DNA of 64,000 bases. Source: Dysgonomonas sp. PF1-14. Lineage in GTDB: Bacteria; Bacteroidota; Bacteroidia; Bacteroidales; Dysgonomonadaceae. The translations under genes were made by a program, and so were the position numbers. The stretch's first letter is position 1. Each line of letters starts with the position of its first letter. The stretch spans positions 35,399-99,398 of the forward strand of contig NZ_JARXWN010000016.1 in assembly GCF_029892965.1 (NCBI RefSeq), in the 5' to 3' direction. The notes under the pieces were generated by a model that searched no databases, was not told where the DNA came from, and saw only the letters and a program-made list of their open reading frames with translations. Shown here in pieces: positions 10,522-19,409 of the stretch.

Positions 10522-10611
10522 GATATTGATTGTTTTTATATGAGGTTTTATTCTATGTCAGAGGAAAACAGACAGAGAACGATGGTGCTCCCCGTCTGGT
10601 ATATTGTTCTT

Positions 10612-12030
10612 TTATTGAGCAAACTTAAGTTCTTTCAGCTTATTCCATCCTCCACGCGTGAAATCAGGGATTTCTACAGGAGCAGAATTATTATCCAGAG
10701 AGATTTCCGTCAACGGAATCAAAGAACACCATTCTGCAAGGTCGTACACATCCATATCTAATGGAAGACCCTTTTGCAGACAGTAGATCAAACGGTAATC
10801 CATAATGAAGTCCATACCTCCGTGTCCGCCTACCTCTTCAGCTTTCTCCAACAATGTCTTTTTGTCATCAAACATAGCCTTTGATATAGGATGCTGATAC
10901 TTCTTCATCATAGCTATCTTCATGTTCTCCGGCATAAAGGAGTGAGCAGTAAGGTTTTCATGATTGGTTGCTACTTCCGGATCTATCTCGCCTTTGTCCA
11001 AAGCATATCCTTCTACAGGGTATTTGTTGGCAAAGCCTTTTGTTCCGGTCAACTGATACATACGGTCGTATGGACGTGGCGATGTTATGTTATGCTCTAT
11101 AAGGATCGACTTACCATTTTCGGTACGTATAAGTGTACAGGTATGGTCTCCGTTACGGAAGTCTTTCACTTCTTCACCTGTCTTTTCTTTTATATAAGCC
11201 GGATTCCCCACTGCTTTTGTATCTACGGAAACAAGGAAGTTAAGCTTATCGCCACGATGGATGTTCATAGCCTGACATACCGGTCCCAGTCCGTGAGTTG
11301 GATATACATCACCCCTGTGAGTCCTGTTATAGTCCATACGCCAGTTGTTCCAGTAATAGTTCCAATAAGGTTGCAAGCCATGAATGTATGCTCCTTCTCC
11401 GTGCATAACATCTCCGAGCAAGCCTTCCTGTACCATATTCAGGGTCGTCAGTTCAAACATATCATACACACAGTTTTCAAGCTGCATACAATGTTTACGG
11501 GTCTGCTCTGATGTATTGATCAAGTCCCATATTTCATTCATCGTCATTGCAGCAGGTACTTCTATGGCTACGTGCTTACCATCTTTCATTGCCTGTACTC
11601 CTATTACTGCATGATGGAGCCAGTCTGTTGCAATATACACAAGGTCTACATTCGGAAGGGCTGTGACTTTACGCCATATAGCAGTATCTCCATAAAATTC
11701 CTGAGCTTTAGCCAAGCCTTTTCCTTCAAGCATTTTATTGACCTTTTCGGTATTCTTTTGCTCTACATCACACAGGGCTATAACTTCCACTCCGGGTATA
11801 TGCGTCATACGCTCTACAGCATCAGGGCCACGCATTCCCAATCCGATAAACGCAATACGGACTACCGGCAGTGGGTCTGTTTTCAACTCCAGCACATCCG
11901 TTTGTCCGGCAGGACGTGCGGGTATATCTGTTTTAATAACGCGGGATTGCTCCTGAGGCTTTTGATTGCAACCTACCAGAAAGATTCCGGCAATCAGCAA
12001 TAGAGAAAAATGTTTTACAATGATCTTCAT
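10612..12030 (-). CDS. GH109-type NAD-dependent glycosidase lipoprotein (Gfo/Idh/MocA fold)
   Basis: A 472-residue lipoprotein (lipobox around LLIAGIFLVGC) with a Rossmann N-terminus (IAFIGLGMRGPDAVERM) and a Gfo/Idh/MocA C-terminal domain. The C-terminal GGHGGMDFIMDYRL, the YPTHGLGPV region and overall length match GH109, whose characterised members are alpha-N-acetylgalactosaminidases using transient NAD oxidation. Placed 11 bp after the NahK-like kinase and ahead of GH2 and GH97, it fits a GalNAc/galactose-releasing operon. Some GH109-like proteins act on other sugars, so the substrate remains an inference. Confidence 0.87.
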   Translation of the reverse strand: MKIIVKHFSLLLIAGIFLVGCNQKPQEQSRVIKTDIPARPAGQTDVLELKTDPLPVVRIAFIGLGMRGPDAVERMTHIPGVEVIALCDVEQKNTEKVNKMLEGKGLAKAQEFYGDTAIWRKVTALPNVDLVYIATDWLHHAVIGVQAMKDGKHVAIEVPAAMTMNEIWDLINTSEQTRKHCMQLENCVYDMFELTTLNMVQEGLLGDVMHGEGAYIHGLQPYWNYYWNNWRMDYNRTHRGDVYPTHGLGPVCQAMNIHRGDKLNFLVSVDTKAVGNPAYIKEKTGEEVKDFRNGDHTCTLIRTENGKSILIEHNITSPRPYDRMYQLTGTKGFANKYPVEGYALDKGEIDPEVATNHENLTAHSFMPENMKIAMMKKYQHPISKAMFDDKKTLLEKAEEVGGHGGMDFIMDYRLIYCLQKGLPLDMDVYDLAEWCSLIPLTEISLDNNSAPVEIPDFTRGGWNKLKELKFAQ

Positions 12031-12041
12031 AGGTTTAGGTA

Positions 12042-13139
12042 TTATTTCATGTCCTTAACTACACGGCTGACTATAGCACACATCTGATCGTAATTCTCCT
12101 CCATCGACTGGAGTAGTTTATACTGTGCATGGGTACGCACCAGATTGTGTTCTTCGTTCTTTACTTTATAATAATTGTCTCCATCGATATAATCCATCAG
12201 GAAGCGGAGTACCTGCTCGAATGTTATATATTTAGCCGAAAATGCCAGATTATCTATCTCAGACTGCGTAAGGAACGATACTGTTTCGGACAAATAACCG
12301 GTTGTATATCCTTCAAAGATATCCATCTTGATATATACATTATCCAGATTCTCATCATCTTCTTTTCCCGCATTCGTGTATGAACGGATAGCATCGCCAT
12401 AGTCATTGAGCACGATACTACTAAGAACAGTATCGAGGTCTATCACACACAGTACATTACCTTGTTTGTCAAACAGGATATTGCTGATCTTAGTATCGTT
12501 GTGCGTAACCCTTGTTGGTATTTCGCCCGATTCGGCTTTAGCCCATAAGGCGATCATTTCATCGCGACGGCTCTCTATCCATTCTATCTCTTTCTGCACC
12601 TTCACTTTTCTGCCTACAGGGTCTTTTTCCAAGACATCGTCCCATTGCTGAAATCTGAACCTCATATTGTGGAATCCCGGCAGGATGTCTGCTAAAGGTT
12701 CTTTCATATCGGCAAGCATCGCCTGGAATTTCCCGATACCTTTTCCGCCCTGTGATGCAAGCTGCGGCGAATCGGCATATTCGTATGTGATGGTATCATC
12801 GATGAACAGGCAGGCAGCCCAATAATCACCATGTTCATCCTCATAATATAACTTACCGTCTACGGTAAGGGTTACGGTAAGAGCTTCACGTAACGGATCC
12901 CCCCCTTTTTCTATTATCTTCTTCTTTAAGTGTGTAGTCACCTTATGGATATTTTCCATCATAGCAGGTATGTACTTAAAGATGTTCTTATTTTTGCGTT
13001 GAAGGATGTAGTTCGGGCTATCGCCTTCTGTCTCAATAAAAAACGTGTCGTTGATAAGACCTTCTCCTAACGGACGTATTTTCTTAACGGTTCCTTCGAT
13101 GGCAAAGTGTTTCTCAATGTTTACTGGTAATGAAATCAT
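12042..13139 (-). CDS. NahK-like N-acetylhexosamine 1-kinase (APH-fold phosphotransferase)
   Basis: A 365-residue cytoplasmic kinase of the aminoglycoside-phosphotransferase fold. It has a glycine-rich start (PLGEGLINDTFF), the Brenner motif THNDTKISNILFD containing catalytic Asp and Mg-binding Asn, and the metal-binding VIDLDT. NahK phosphorylates GalNAc/GlcNAc at C1 in the lacto-/galacto-N-biose pathway. As first gene of an operon with GH109, GH2 and GH97, it would capture the hexosamine these enzymes release. Alternatives such as a choline or homoserine kinase are less consistent with the neighbours. No frameshift is seen. Confidence 0.82.
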   Translation of the reverse strand: MISLPVNIEKHFAIEGTVKKIRPLGEGLINDTFFIETEGDSPNYILQRKNKNIFKYIPAMMENIHKVTTHLKKKIIEKGGDPLREALTVTLTVDGKLYYEDEHGDYWAACLFIDDTITYEYADSPQLASQGGKGIGKFQAMLADMKEPLADILPGFHNMRFRFQQWDDVLEKDPVGRKVKVQKEIEWIESRRDEMIALWAKAESGEIPTRVTHNDTKISNILFDKQGNVLCVIDLDTVLSSIVLNDYGDAIRSYTNAGKEDDENLDNVYIKMDIFEGYTTGYLSETVSFLTQSEIDNLAFSAKYITFEQVLRFLMDYIDGDNYYKVKNEEHNLVRTHAQYKLLQSMEENYDQMCAIVSRVVKDMK

Positions 13140-13221
13140 AGATTTTTAGTATATTTAGTATTAGACATTAACTTTCAGTTCGAGGTAATAACAATGTTCT
13201 TCGGTCTATATCAGGGCAAAG

Positions 13222-13229
13222 CAAAGATA
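13222..13229 (-). promoter_or_regulatory. -7 box of the NahK-GH109-GH2-GH97 operon
   Basis: TATCTTTG on the minus strand matches TAnnTTTG and would leave a leader of about 75 nt before the kinase start. A -33 TTG at canonical spacing is not clear. The remaining 13140-13391 gap holds no gene. Confidence 0.5.
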
Positions 13230-13391
13230 GCAATTCCGCTCCTAATGTATGACCTTTATCAAACTAAAAATAAGTGCCTCTATATCTATACGTTTAAACT
13301 ATGCTTTTATACTCAGATTTTTAGAAACATTAACAAAAAAATGACTATACGGGCTTCTGTCCATTTTGCACAATACATTTCTACTTAATTA

Positions 13392-14567
13392 TCAAGCAAC
13401 TGAGTCAAGGCTCTTCTTGTCCGAATAAGCAGATAAAACCAAAGTAAGGGCACCATCGCTACTTATATTATGAGTTGTTCCAAAACTATCGAGAAGGGCA
13501 AAGATCGTAATCATCAGTGCAGCTCCGGCATCATCTATACCCAAGACTGCATGAATCAAGCCCAGAGAAGTAATAAGTGTACCACCCGGTAGTCCGGGAG
13601 CAGCTATTGCAAAAATACCTAAGAGAGGTATAAATATCAGCATCTGCGTTACATCAGGCATAGTCCCGTATAGCAGTTGAGATACGGCAAGTGACAGGAA
13701 CACTACATCAAGGATGGAACCCGGAAAATGAATATTGCCGAACAAGGGTATGGCAAAATCTCTTATATCATTTTTCAATACAGGACATTTTTTCGTCTGC
13801 TCTATGGCTACTCCCAAGCTGGCTGCCGACGATTGTGTTCCCAAAGCTGTAAGTGCTACCGGCCCGTAATATTTGAGTACTTTCCATGGGTTTACACCCG
13901 CATATAACCCTGAAGACACATAGAGGACACTCATCCATGTCAGATGGCACAAAACCGTCACTATCAGAATAGCAAGGAAAACAGGGAGCCTTGAGGCCAA
14001 CTCTCCTTCATACGCCAGTATGCTGAAATTAGCAGCAATAAAGAAAGGCAATATGGGTATTAATACCTTTTTCACCATTGCAAAAATGAGTCCCTGAAAT
14101 TCGTATAAAGCTTCCTCTATTTTTACTGCTTTAGTCCATATAACAGACAAACCCACCAGAAAAGCAAAGACCAAAGCACTCAAAACTGACATCAAAGGCG
14201 GAATATCGAGACGGAATAACATTTCGGGTAAATCTGCTGCCTGCCCTTTAACAGGGACAATATCGAGTAAAGGGATTACTTTATATCCCACAAAGGCTGC
14301 CAGTGAAGCACTGCCTATACATGAAGCATAGGCAAGCAACAATGATCCGCCCAACAATTTTGAAGCGTTCTTTTTCAAACGTGTTATCGACGGAGTTATA
14401 AATCCGAAGATAATAAGGGGAATAAGAAAGAATATGATCTGCCCCAGTATATGCTTTATCGGAAGTATAACACTAATAACTGCCTTTGTGGCAAAAAGTC
14501 CGACTAATATGCCACCTATAACTCCGAGAAAGAGCCTGATGGTTGTATTTGATAATGATTTCTTCAT
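13392..14567 (-). CDS. Dicarboxylate/amino-acid:cation symporter (DAACS family)
   Basis: A 391-residue inner-membrane protein with about eight hydrophobic helices and the re-entrant signatures of the GltP/GltT/SdcS family: FFLIPLIIFGFITPSI near the N-terminus, a Ser-rich QSSAASLGVAIEQTKK loop, and AAPGLPGGTLITSLGL. These form the substrate and Na+ or H+ binding site. Likely substrates are C4-dicarboxylates, glutamate/aspartate or serine/threonine. It lies 513 bp downstream of the M20 amidohydrolase on the same strand. Co-function is possible (uptake of released amino acids), but the repeat-rich gap argues against a shared transcript. Confidence 0.9.
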   Translation of the reverse strand: MKKSLSNTTIRLFLGVIGGILVGLFATKAVISVILPIKHILGQIIFFLIPLIIFGFITPSITRLKKNASKLLGGSLLLAYASCIGSASLAAFVGYKVIPLLDIVPVKGQAADLPEMLFRLDIPPLMSVLSALVFAFLVGLSVIWTKAVKIEEALYEFQGLIFAMVKKVLIPILPFFIAANFSILAYEGELASRLPVFLAILIVTVLCHLTWMSVLYVSSGLYAGVNPWKVLKYYGPVALTALGTQSSAASLGVAIEQTKKCPVLKNDIRDFAIPLFGNIHFPGSILDVVFLSLAVSQLLYGTMPDVTQMLIFIPLLGIFAIAAPGLPGGTLITSLGLIHAVLGIDDAGAALMITIFALLDSFGTTHNISSDGALTLVLSAYSDKKSLDSVA

Positions 14568-14613
14568 CTGCTTAAGAATATTCTTTCTATAACCATAATA
14601 ATTGCACGAAAAT

Positions 14614-14990
14614 AATTTTAACTAAAACCTCACATTTCTTACAAGTTTATTAGTTTATAGTCTACTAGCTTGCTAGCTAGCATTATTTTCTGTTTTTCGT
14701 ATGGGCTGACACGCGGGTCTGCCCGTTTATCTGATCTTCGGGCGAACACATGGGTTCGCCCCTACAAGCTCGTTCCCTTTTTGGGCTTTGCAACCCCCTC
14801 TCACTTTGGAGAGGGTCGGGGTGAGGTGAATTTTAACTAAAACCTGACAATAGTTACAAGTTTATTAGTTTATAGTCTATTAGCTTGCTAGTTTGATTTT
14901 TCCTATTTCTTGTACACTAGAACTCTATAATCTAGTACACTAGTTTTTAACTAAAACCTTACAAACCCGACAGAAATTTCAACTTTTAAA
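14614..14990. repeat. Repeat-rich intergenic region with three copies of the TTTTAACTAAAACC motif
   Basis: Copies of the dispersed motif begin at 14614, 14830 and 14944. The first two extend into a shared tail reading ACAAGTTTATTAGTTTATAG then TCTA(C/T)TAGCTTGCTAG, making an imperfect direct repeat about 216 bp apart. Between them lie an inverted GGGCGAAC / GTTCGCCC pair (about 14741-14761) and a CCCCTCTC / GAGAGGG pair (about 14793-14818). No credible gene lies in 14568-15080. It looks like accumulated extragenic repeats. Confidence 0.7.
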
Positions 14991-15080
14991 TTACATACGC
15001 TTCGCCGCTGCACTCATAATTTATAATTGACTTCGTCTTATAGATAAATCTTTTCCTTCTTTATACGCTTATCCTATAAC

Positions 15081-16538
15081 TCACCTCTTCACCCTGTAAT
15101 CGAGTGCTGGCTTACGGTCTCCCAACAAAGGCTCATACTTAAAATCGGCTCCCCTGCGCTTCTCAAATTCTTCTTTGATTTCTTTTACTAATTCAGGATT
15201 TGTATATAATGCGATAGCCGAAAGGCTGAATACCTTTGCTGTATTGATCAAAGATTTTGTGCCGATGGTGGTTCCTCCCACTGCGACGTTCTGCCAACTA
15301 TGTCCTGCACTGCCGGGTACGAATGTAGCTGTATTGAAGCTTACGGTAGGAACAACCCAGCTTATATCGCCCACATCGGATGAACCACCTCCTGTTGAAG
15401 GTTTCTCGTCCGCCAATGGCTTCACCGATTTCACTTCTTCCAATGCACTGATATCCTTATTTAATCCTTTCGCTATTTCTTCCGCAAAAGCTCTTTCGCG
15501 TGCATCGTAATGCACACCTCCCACAATTTCCAGATTACGTTGTACGAGTTCCGACAATTTCCGATTATTCAGACGCTCGTAAAAGCCGGAGATAATTTCC
15601 GATTTTACCTTTGTCTGAGTTCCCAAAGCTGCGCCTTCGGCAGCCTGACCAATCCAAGCTACGAGTTCTTTCAGTATCTCCCTTTTCGGACTGCGGATAT
15701 AGTATGATACTCTGGCATAGTCAGGTACTACATTCGGTGCTTCCCCGCCATTAGAAATCACATAATGTATGCGTGACGAAGTAGGCACATGTTCGCGAAG
15801 CAGATTGACCATATAATTGAGAGCCTCTACTCCATCGAGAGCTGAACGACCTTTATCTGGACTTCCCGCTGCATGGGTAGCAATACCATAAAAACTATAA
15901 TCTACCATCTGTATGGCTGTGCCTGTACCTGTAGTAACTCCATTACCTGTAGCGGGATGCCAGTCGAGAACAATATCGACATCTTTGAACAAGCCGTCAC
16001 GTACCATATAGACCTTTCCGCCACCGCCTTCTTCGGCCGGAGTACCGAAAACTTTTATCGTCCCTGTATGCTTTTCTGCATTGAGCCACTGTGCGATAGC
16101 AACAGCACCGGCGGCGGCTCCCACACCGAAGGCATTATGTCCGCAACCATGTCCGGCTCCACCTTCGACTAAAGGTTTACGATATGGTACTGTATCCTGC
16201 GACAGACCAGGTAGCGCATCGAACTCAGCAAGCACAGCTATCACAGGATGCCCCGATCCGTAGCTGGCAACAAATGCCGTAGGCATACCGGCTACTCCTG
16301 CCTCAACTGTAAATCCATTACTTTTAAGGTGATTCTGCAACAAAGCTGAACTCTTCGTTTCCAGAAACCCTAGTTCGGGATCGCTCCAAATTGTTTTCTG
16401 TAGCTTATCATATACAGAGAAGGATTTGTCCAGATAACTTATAGACACATTATCTAAAGGGCTGCTTTCTTTGTCTGCCTGTGCAAATAATGCAGAGGCT
16501 GATACTATAAGGGAGATTATCAGAAGTATTTTTTTCAT
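15081..16538 (-). CDS. Secreted M20-family amidohydrolase (AbgB/aminoacylase-like)
   Basis: A 485-residue metal-dependent hydrolase with a signal peptide (MKKILLIISLIVSASALFAQ). Metal-binding motifs of the M20D group are visible: AVLAEFDALPG, GHGCGHNAFGVGAAAGA and the catalytic Glu pair in GTPAEEGGGGK. A dimerisation-type insert and a late GSAGHSWQN His follow. Such enzymes cleave N-acyl amino acids or p-aminobenzoyl-glutamate. It follows the TlpA-like gene after a 253-bp gap filled by a MITE-like repeat. If it belongs with the Cys-leader operon, deacylation of an N-acyl cysteine or similar sulfur compound is one possibility; that is inference. Confidence 0.85.
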   Translation of the reverse strand: MKKILLIISLIVSASALFAQADKESSPLDNVSISYLDKSFSVYDKLQKTIWSDPELGFLETKSSALLQNHLKSNGFTVEAGVAGMPTAFVASYGSGHPVIAVLAEFDALPGLSQDTVPYRKPLVEGGAGHGCGHNAFGVGAAAGAVAIAQWLNAEKHTGTIKVFGTPAEEGGGGKVYMVRDGLFKDVDIVLDWHPATGNGVTTGTGTAIQMVDYSFYGIATHAAGSPDKGRSALDGVEALNYMVNLLREHVPTSSRIHYVISNGGEAPNVVPDYARVSYYIRSPKREILKELVAWIGQAAEGAALGTQTKVKSEIISGFYERLNNRKLSELVQRNLEIVGGVHYDARERAFAEEIAKGLNKDISALEEVKSVKPLADEKPSTGGGSSDVGDISWVVPTVSFNTATFVPGSAGHSWQNVAVGGTTIGTKSLINTAKVFSLSAIALYTNPELVKEIKEEFEKRRGADFKYEPLLGDRKPALDYRVKR

Positions 16539-16580
16539 ATTGGTTATTATATTAATGCGAAGTAGTAGTTAGATAAATTT

Positions 16581-16785
16581 ACGTGAGTTTGATATAATAA
16601 CATCTAAATATCAACCTGTTACGTATTTTTATTGTGAACTTTGTGTAAACCTTGTGTTCTTTGTGGTTGAGTCTTATTTCTTACCACAAAGGACACGAAG
16701 ATAAGCCGCAAAGAACACAAGATTTTAGTCAATCGTTCTGGCAAACAAAGAGCTTGTTTAAATTTTATAGCAAATCTTATTTATA
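16581..16785. mobile_element. Degenerate copy of a MITE-like element
   Basis: Starts ACGTGAGTTTGATATAATA and is alignable along its length with the intact 205-bp element at 32241-32445, including the internal CCTTGTGTTCTTTGTGGTT and ACCACAAAGGACACGAAG blocks. The right terminal repeat has decayed. It separates the M20 gene from the TlpA-like gene. Confidence 0.65.
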
Positions 16786-16791
16786 TCCTAT

Positions 16792-17778
16792 TTATTTTAA
16801 TAAGCCAGCCAATGTTTTACCTAATTCTTCTCCTTTGAGGTTCTTAGCTACAATCACCCCATCCTTATCTACCAACACATTGGATGGTATAGCTCTCACT
16901 CCATACAGTTTGGCAGGCTCACTATCCCAGAATAATAGATCGGAAACATGAGTCCATGTGAGGTTATCTTTCGCTATAGCAGCAGTCCATGCCTCTTTGT
17001 TCTTATCGAGCGATACGGCAAATACATTAAATCCCTTCCCTTTATACTCGTTATATACTTTTACGATATTAGGATTCTCCTTGCGGCAAGGACCACACCA
17101 CGATGCCCAGAAGTCGATCAGCAAATACCCTTTACCCAGATGGTCGGATAATTTTACAGGATTCCCGTTCGGATCGTTAGCCGTAAAATCAGGAGCTTGC
17201 TTACCTACCGAAACTACTTCCAGCGTTTTTGTCAGATCATTCAGAACCTGTACGTATGGCGTTTCCCATAACGATGAATCGAGCAGTTGTACATTCGCCT
17301 TTATTTCTTCCGGAGATAGCCTGTATGAAAAATCGCGATACAGCGCATAGGCCGAAACCAAAGCCTTAGGATTAGCTTTGATAAACTCGTCTATTTTCAC
17401 ATCTTTATCTTTCTTATACGCCACATAAAGGTCTTGCAATGCAGATCCCGTAACTACACTATTTCTGTAATAAGAAGATGAATCGAGCTTCACAGTTACA
17501 GGATTATTGTCCAGAAACAACAGCAAGGAACCCTGTGTCGTATCCACACTCAAACCGTATATTTCGGGTAGCTGAACATTCCTCGAGAAGCTGAATTGTC
17601 CGTTCGCTATTTCGGTCGAATCTATTACATAATACATCTTATTTTCAAACTTCTGTAAATACACCTTACCACTCGGAATACCTTCTACTGTACCGGACAG
17701 CGACAGATTTCCCTGTTCTTTCTTTGTACAGGATATAACGCTGACAAGTACAATCATTGAAAACAATATCTTTCTCAT
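16792..17778 (-). CDS. TlpA/ResA-like thioredoxin-fold lipoprotein with DUF4369
   Basis: A 328-residue lipoprotein (lipobox VLVSVISC). An N-terminal DUF4369 domain (LSGTVEGIPSGKVYLQKF) precedes an AhpC/TSA-thioredoxin domain with the active site FWASWCGPCRKENPN. These proteins reduce disulfides or scavenge peroxide at the membrane. It is downstream of SusC and SusD in the same direction, with an 86-bp gap to SusD, so it likely belongs to that transcript. Reduction of disulfide-containing substrates would match the cysteine-leader hypothesis for this operon. Confidence 0.88.
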   Translation of the reverse strand: MRKILFSMIVLVSVISCTKKEQGNLSLSGTVEGIPSGKVYLQKFENKMYYVIDSTEIANGQFSFSRNVQLPEIYGLSVDTTQGSLLLFLDNNPVTVKLDSSSYYRNSVVTGSALQDLYVAYKKDKDVKIDEFIKANPKALVSAYALYRDFSYRLSPEEIKANVQLLDSSLWETPYVQVLNDLTKTLEVVSVGKQAPDFTANDPNGNPVKLSDHLGKGYLLIDFWASWCGPCRKENPNIVKVYNEYKGKGFNVFAVSLDKNKEAWTAAIAKDNLTWTHVSDLLFWDSEPAKLYGVRAIPSNVLVDKDGVIVAKNLKGEELGKTLAGLLK

Positions 17779-17799
17779 ATCTTTTATTTTATTATTATA

Positions 17800-17830
17800 T
17801 TATTTTTTTACCACGAAGGACACAAGGATT
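17800..17830. repeat. ACCACGAAGGACAC-type dispersed repeat
   Basis: ACCACGAAGGACACAAGG lies in the gap between the SusD and TlpA-like genes. Related copies lie at about 22520-22557, upstream of SusC, and inside the two MITE-like elements. Noncoding. Confidence 0.55.
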
Positions 17831-17864
17831 TTTAATTCATAACTTATAACTCATAATTTATAAT

Positions 17865-19403
17865 TCACTCTGAAGGTTTCCATCCGTTATCCCTTGCTGT
17901 TGCAAGCTCTCCGTATATACCTGTTTCCCCTGCATGCTCGATACCTCCGAAACTATACAGATCAGCCCTGATAAGTTCCAGTTGTTTCTGAGGAATCGGA
18001 TATTCGGTAGGTGTACCCCCTATGAGAAGATCGTTGCGCCTCATAAATGTGAACGGAACAAAAGCACCACCCGCACCGTCTATCTCAACAGCATATTCAT
18101 AATGCAATGCTTTTCTCAAAGCATCTTCCGTAGCAGCTACATCAGGCAACAGACCTTTCGCTTTTCGGGAGGCATCAGGTGCATTCAACTCTGCTGCTGC
18201 TCCTGTATAATCTTTAAGGCAGAATTTTGATTCAGCTCTCAACAGGCGCAATTCTTCTGTCAGGAAATAAGGATTGATAGCACCGGGCACATTCAGATTG
18301 TTGCTGTTGTTTGCCCATCGTTTTCTTTTATAGTTGCTGAATAATCCCCGCCCACGCGCTTCCAGCAGAATACCGAAGTTAGTCGTATATTCAAAATACT
18401 CGTGAAAGCGTTTGTCATCCGTCTCTACAGGGCCAAGTATGGTAGGTGCGGCAGGGTAGTAATTCGGATAGTTCCCTGTATTATCGGCCAGATAAGCTAC
18501 TTTGATATCGACAGGCAGATAAGCTCCGCCGCTATACAGATACACCAAACGGTCTACCAACGCATTATAATAACCTCCGGGCACTGTCGAGATAAGAAAA
18601 TCTGATGTCAATCCTTTTTCGGCGTAAGCCAGAACACGCTTCCAATGATTTTCGCCGAGAGCCTGCGCTTCGGCTTTATCTCTTGCCTGTGATGACAATA
18701 TACGTGCAGCTATCGAATTTGCCAGTCTGACGAATTGCTCTTTATCGATAGGTGTTTCTATCAGAAAGTCAAAATTGAAATCAGATGAAGCTTCGGCCAG
18801 TGCTATCGATTTATCTATCAATGCAATTCCGTTTGCAATCAGGTCTTTATACGAATCAGGGAATGCAGCCTCTTTGACAGAGGTATTATCTACAATTATA
18901 CCGCGATCGTAGATAACACCCAGATAACCCTGTGATACTCCTTTGGCATAATATGCCCCGATAAGGCAGTCGGTAGTACGGTCGTTCCCCGCATCGTCAT
19001 AGGCTTTTATGTTCTGATTCTCGATAAGGTCTATCACTTTGGTGGCATCCAGATTGGCCTGATAGAAATTGTTATAGAACGGAGTCAATGTGGCTGCATA
19101 CCCTCTGGCAGCAGAGTTGTTGACAATCCTCACTCTGGGCTCTTTTGCATAATCCCACCACGAACCATTTCCGTTTGTATTCGTTGTCTGGTCGGCAAGC
19201 AGGCTGAAATGTACTCCGGCTGCACTCGTTGTGGTATTGAATGTTGTTTGCACACTACTCGTAGTCAATGAATAACTAAAAGTTTTTATTTTTGTTGCCG
19301 CTTCTTCGTTGGTCAGTGTAGACGGATCGTCGAAATCCATAGATTCGCACGATGCGAAAGCTATTGCAAGCAGAAATATATATGGATATAAAATTGTTCT
19401 CAT
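17865..19403 (-). CDS. SusD/RagB-family substrate-binding lipoprotein
   Basis: A 512-residue surface lipoprotein (lipobox LLAIAFASC) with mostly helical TPR-like architecture. A late ELRLLRAESKFCLKDYTGAAAELN segment is characteristic of the SusD_RagB domain. It sits 6 bp downstream of the SusC gene. SusD caps the SusC barrel and delivers ligand. The sequence is closer to the divergent SusD groups found with peptide or small-molecule transporters than to starch-type SusD, so the ligand is not evident. Confidence 0.87.
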   Translation of the reverse strand: MRTILYPYIFLLAIAFASCESMDFDDPSTLTNEEAATKIKTFSYSLTTSSVQTTFNTTTSAAGVHFSLLADQTTNTNGNGSWWDYAKEPRVRIVNNSAARGYAATLTPFYNNFYQANLDATKVIDLIENQNIKAYDDAGNDRTTDCLIGAYYAKGVSQGYLGVIYDRGIIVDNTSVKEAAFPDSYKDLIANGIALIDKSIALAEASSDFNFDFLIETPIDKEQFVRLANSIAARILSSQARDKAEAQALGENHWKRVLAYAEKGLTSDFLISTVPGGYYNALVDRLVYLYSGGAYLPVDIKVAYLADNTGNYPNYYPAAPTILGPVETDDKRFHEYFEYTTNFGILLEARGRGLFSNYKRKRWANNSNNLNVPGAINPYFLTEELRLLRAESKFCLKDYTGAAAELNAPDASRKAKGLLPDVAATEDALRKALHYEYAVEIDGAGGAFVPFTFMRRNDLLIGGTPTEYPIPQKQLELIRADLYSFGGIEHAGETGIYGELATARDNGWKPSE

Positions 19404-19409
19404 AATCGT

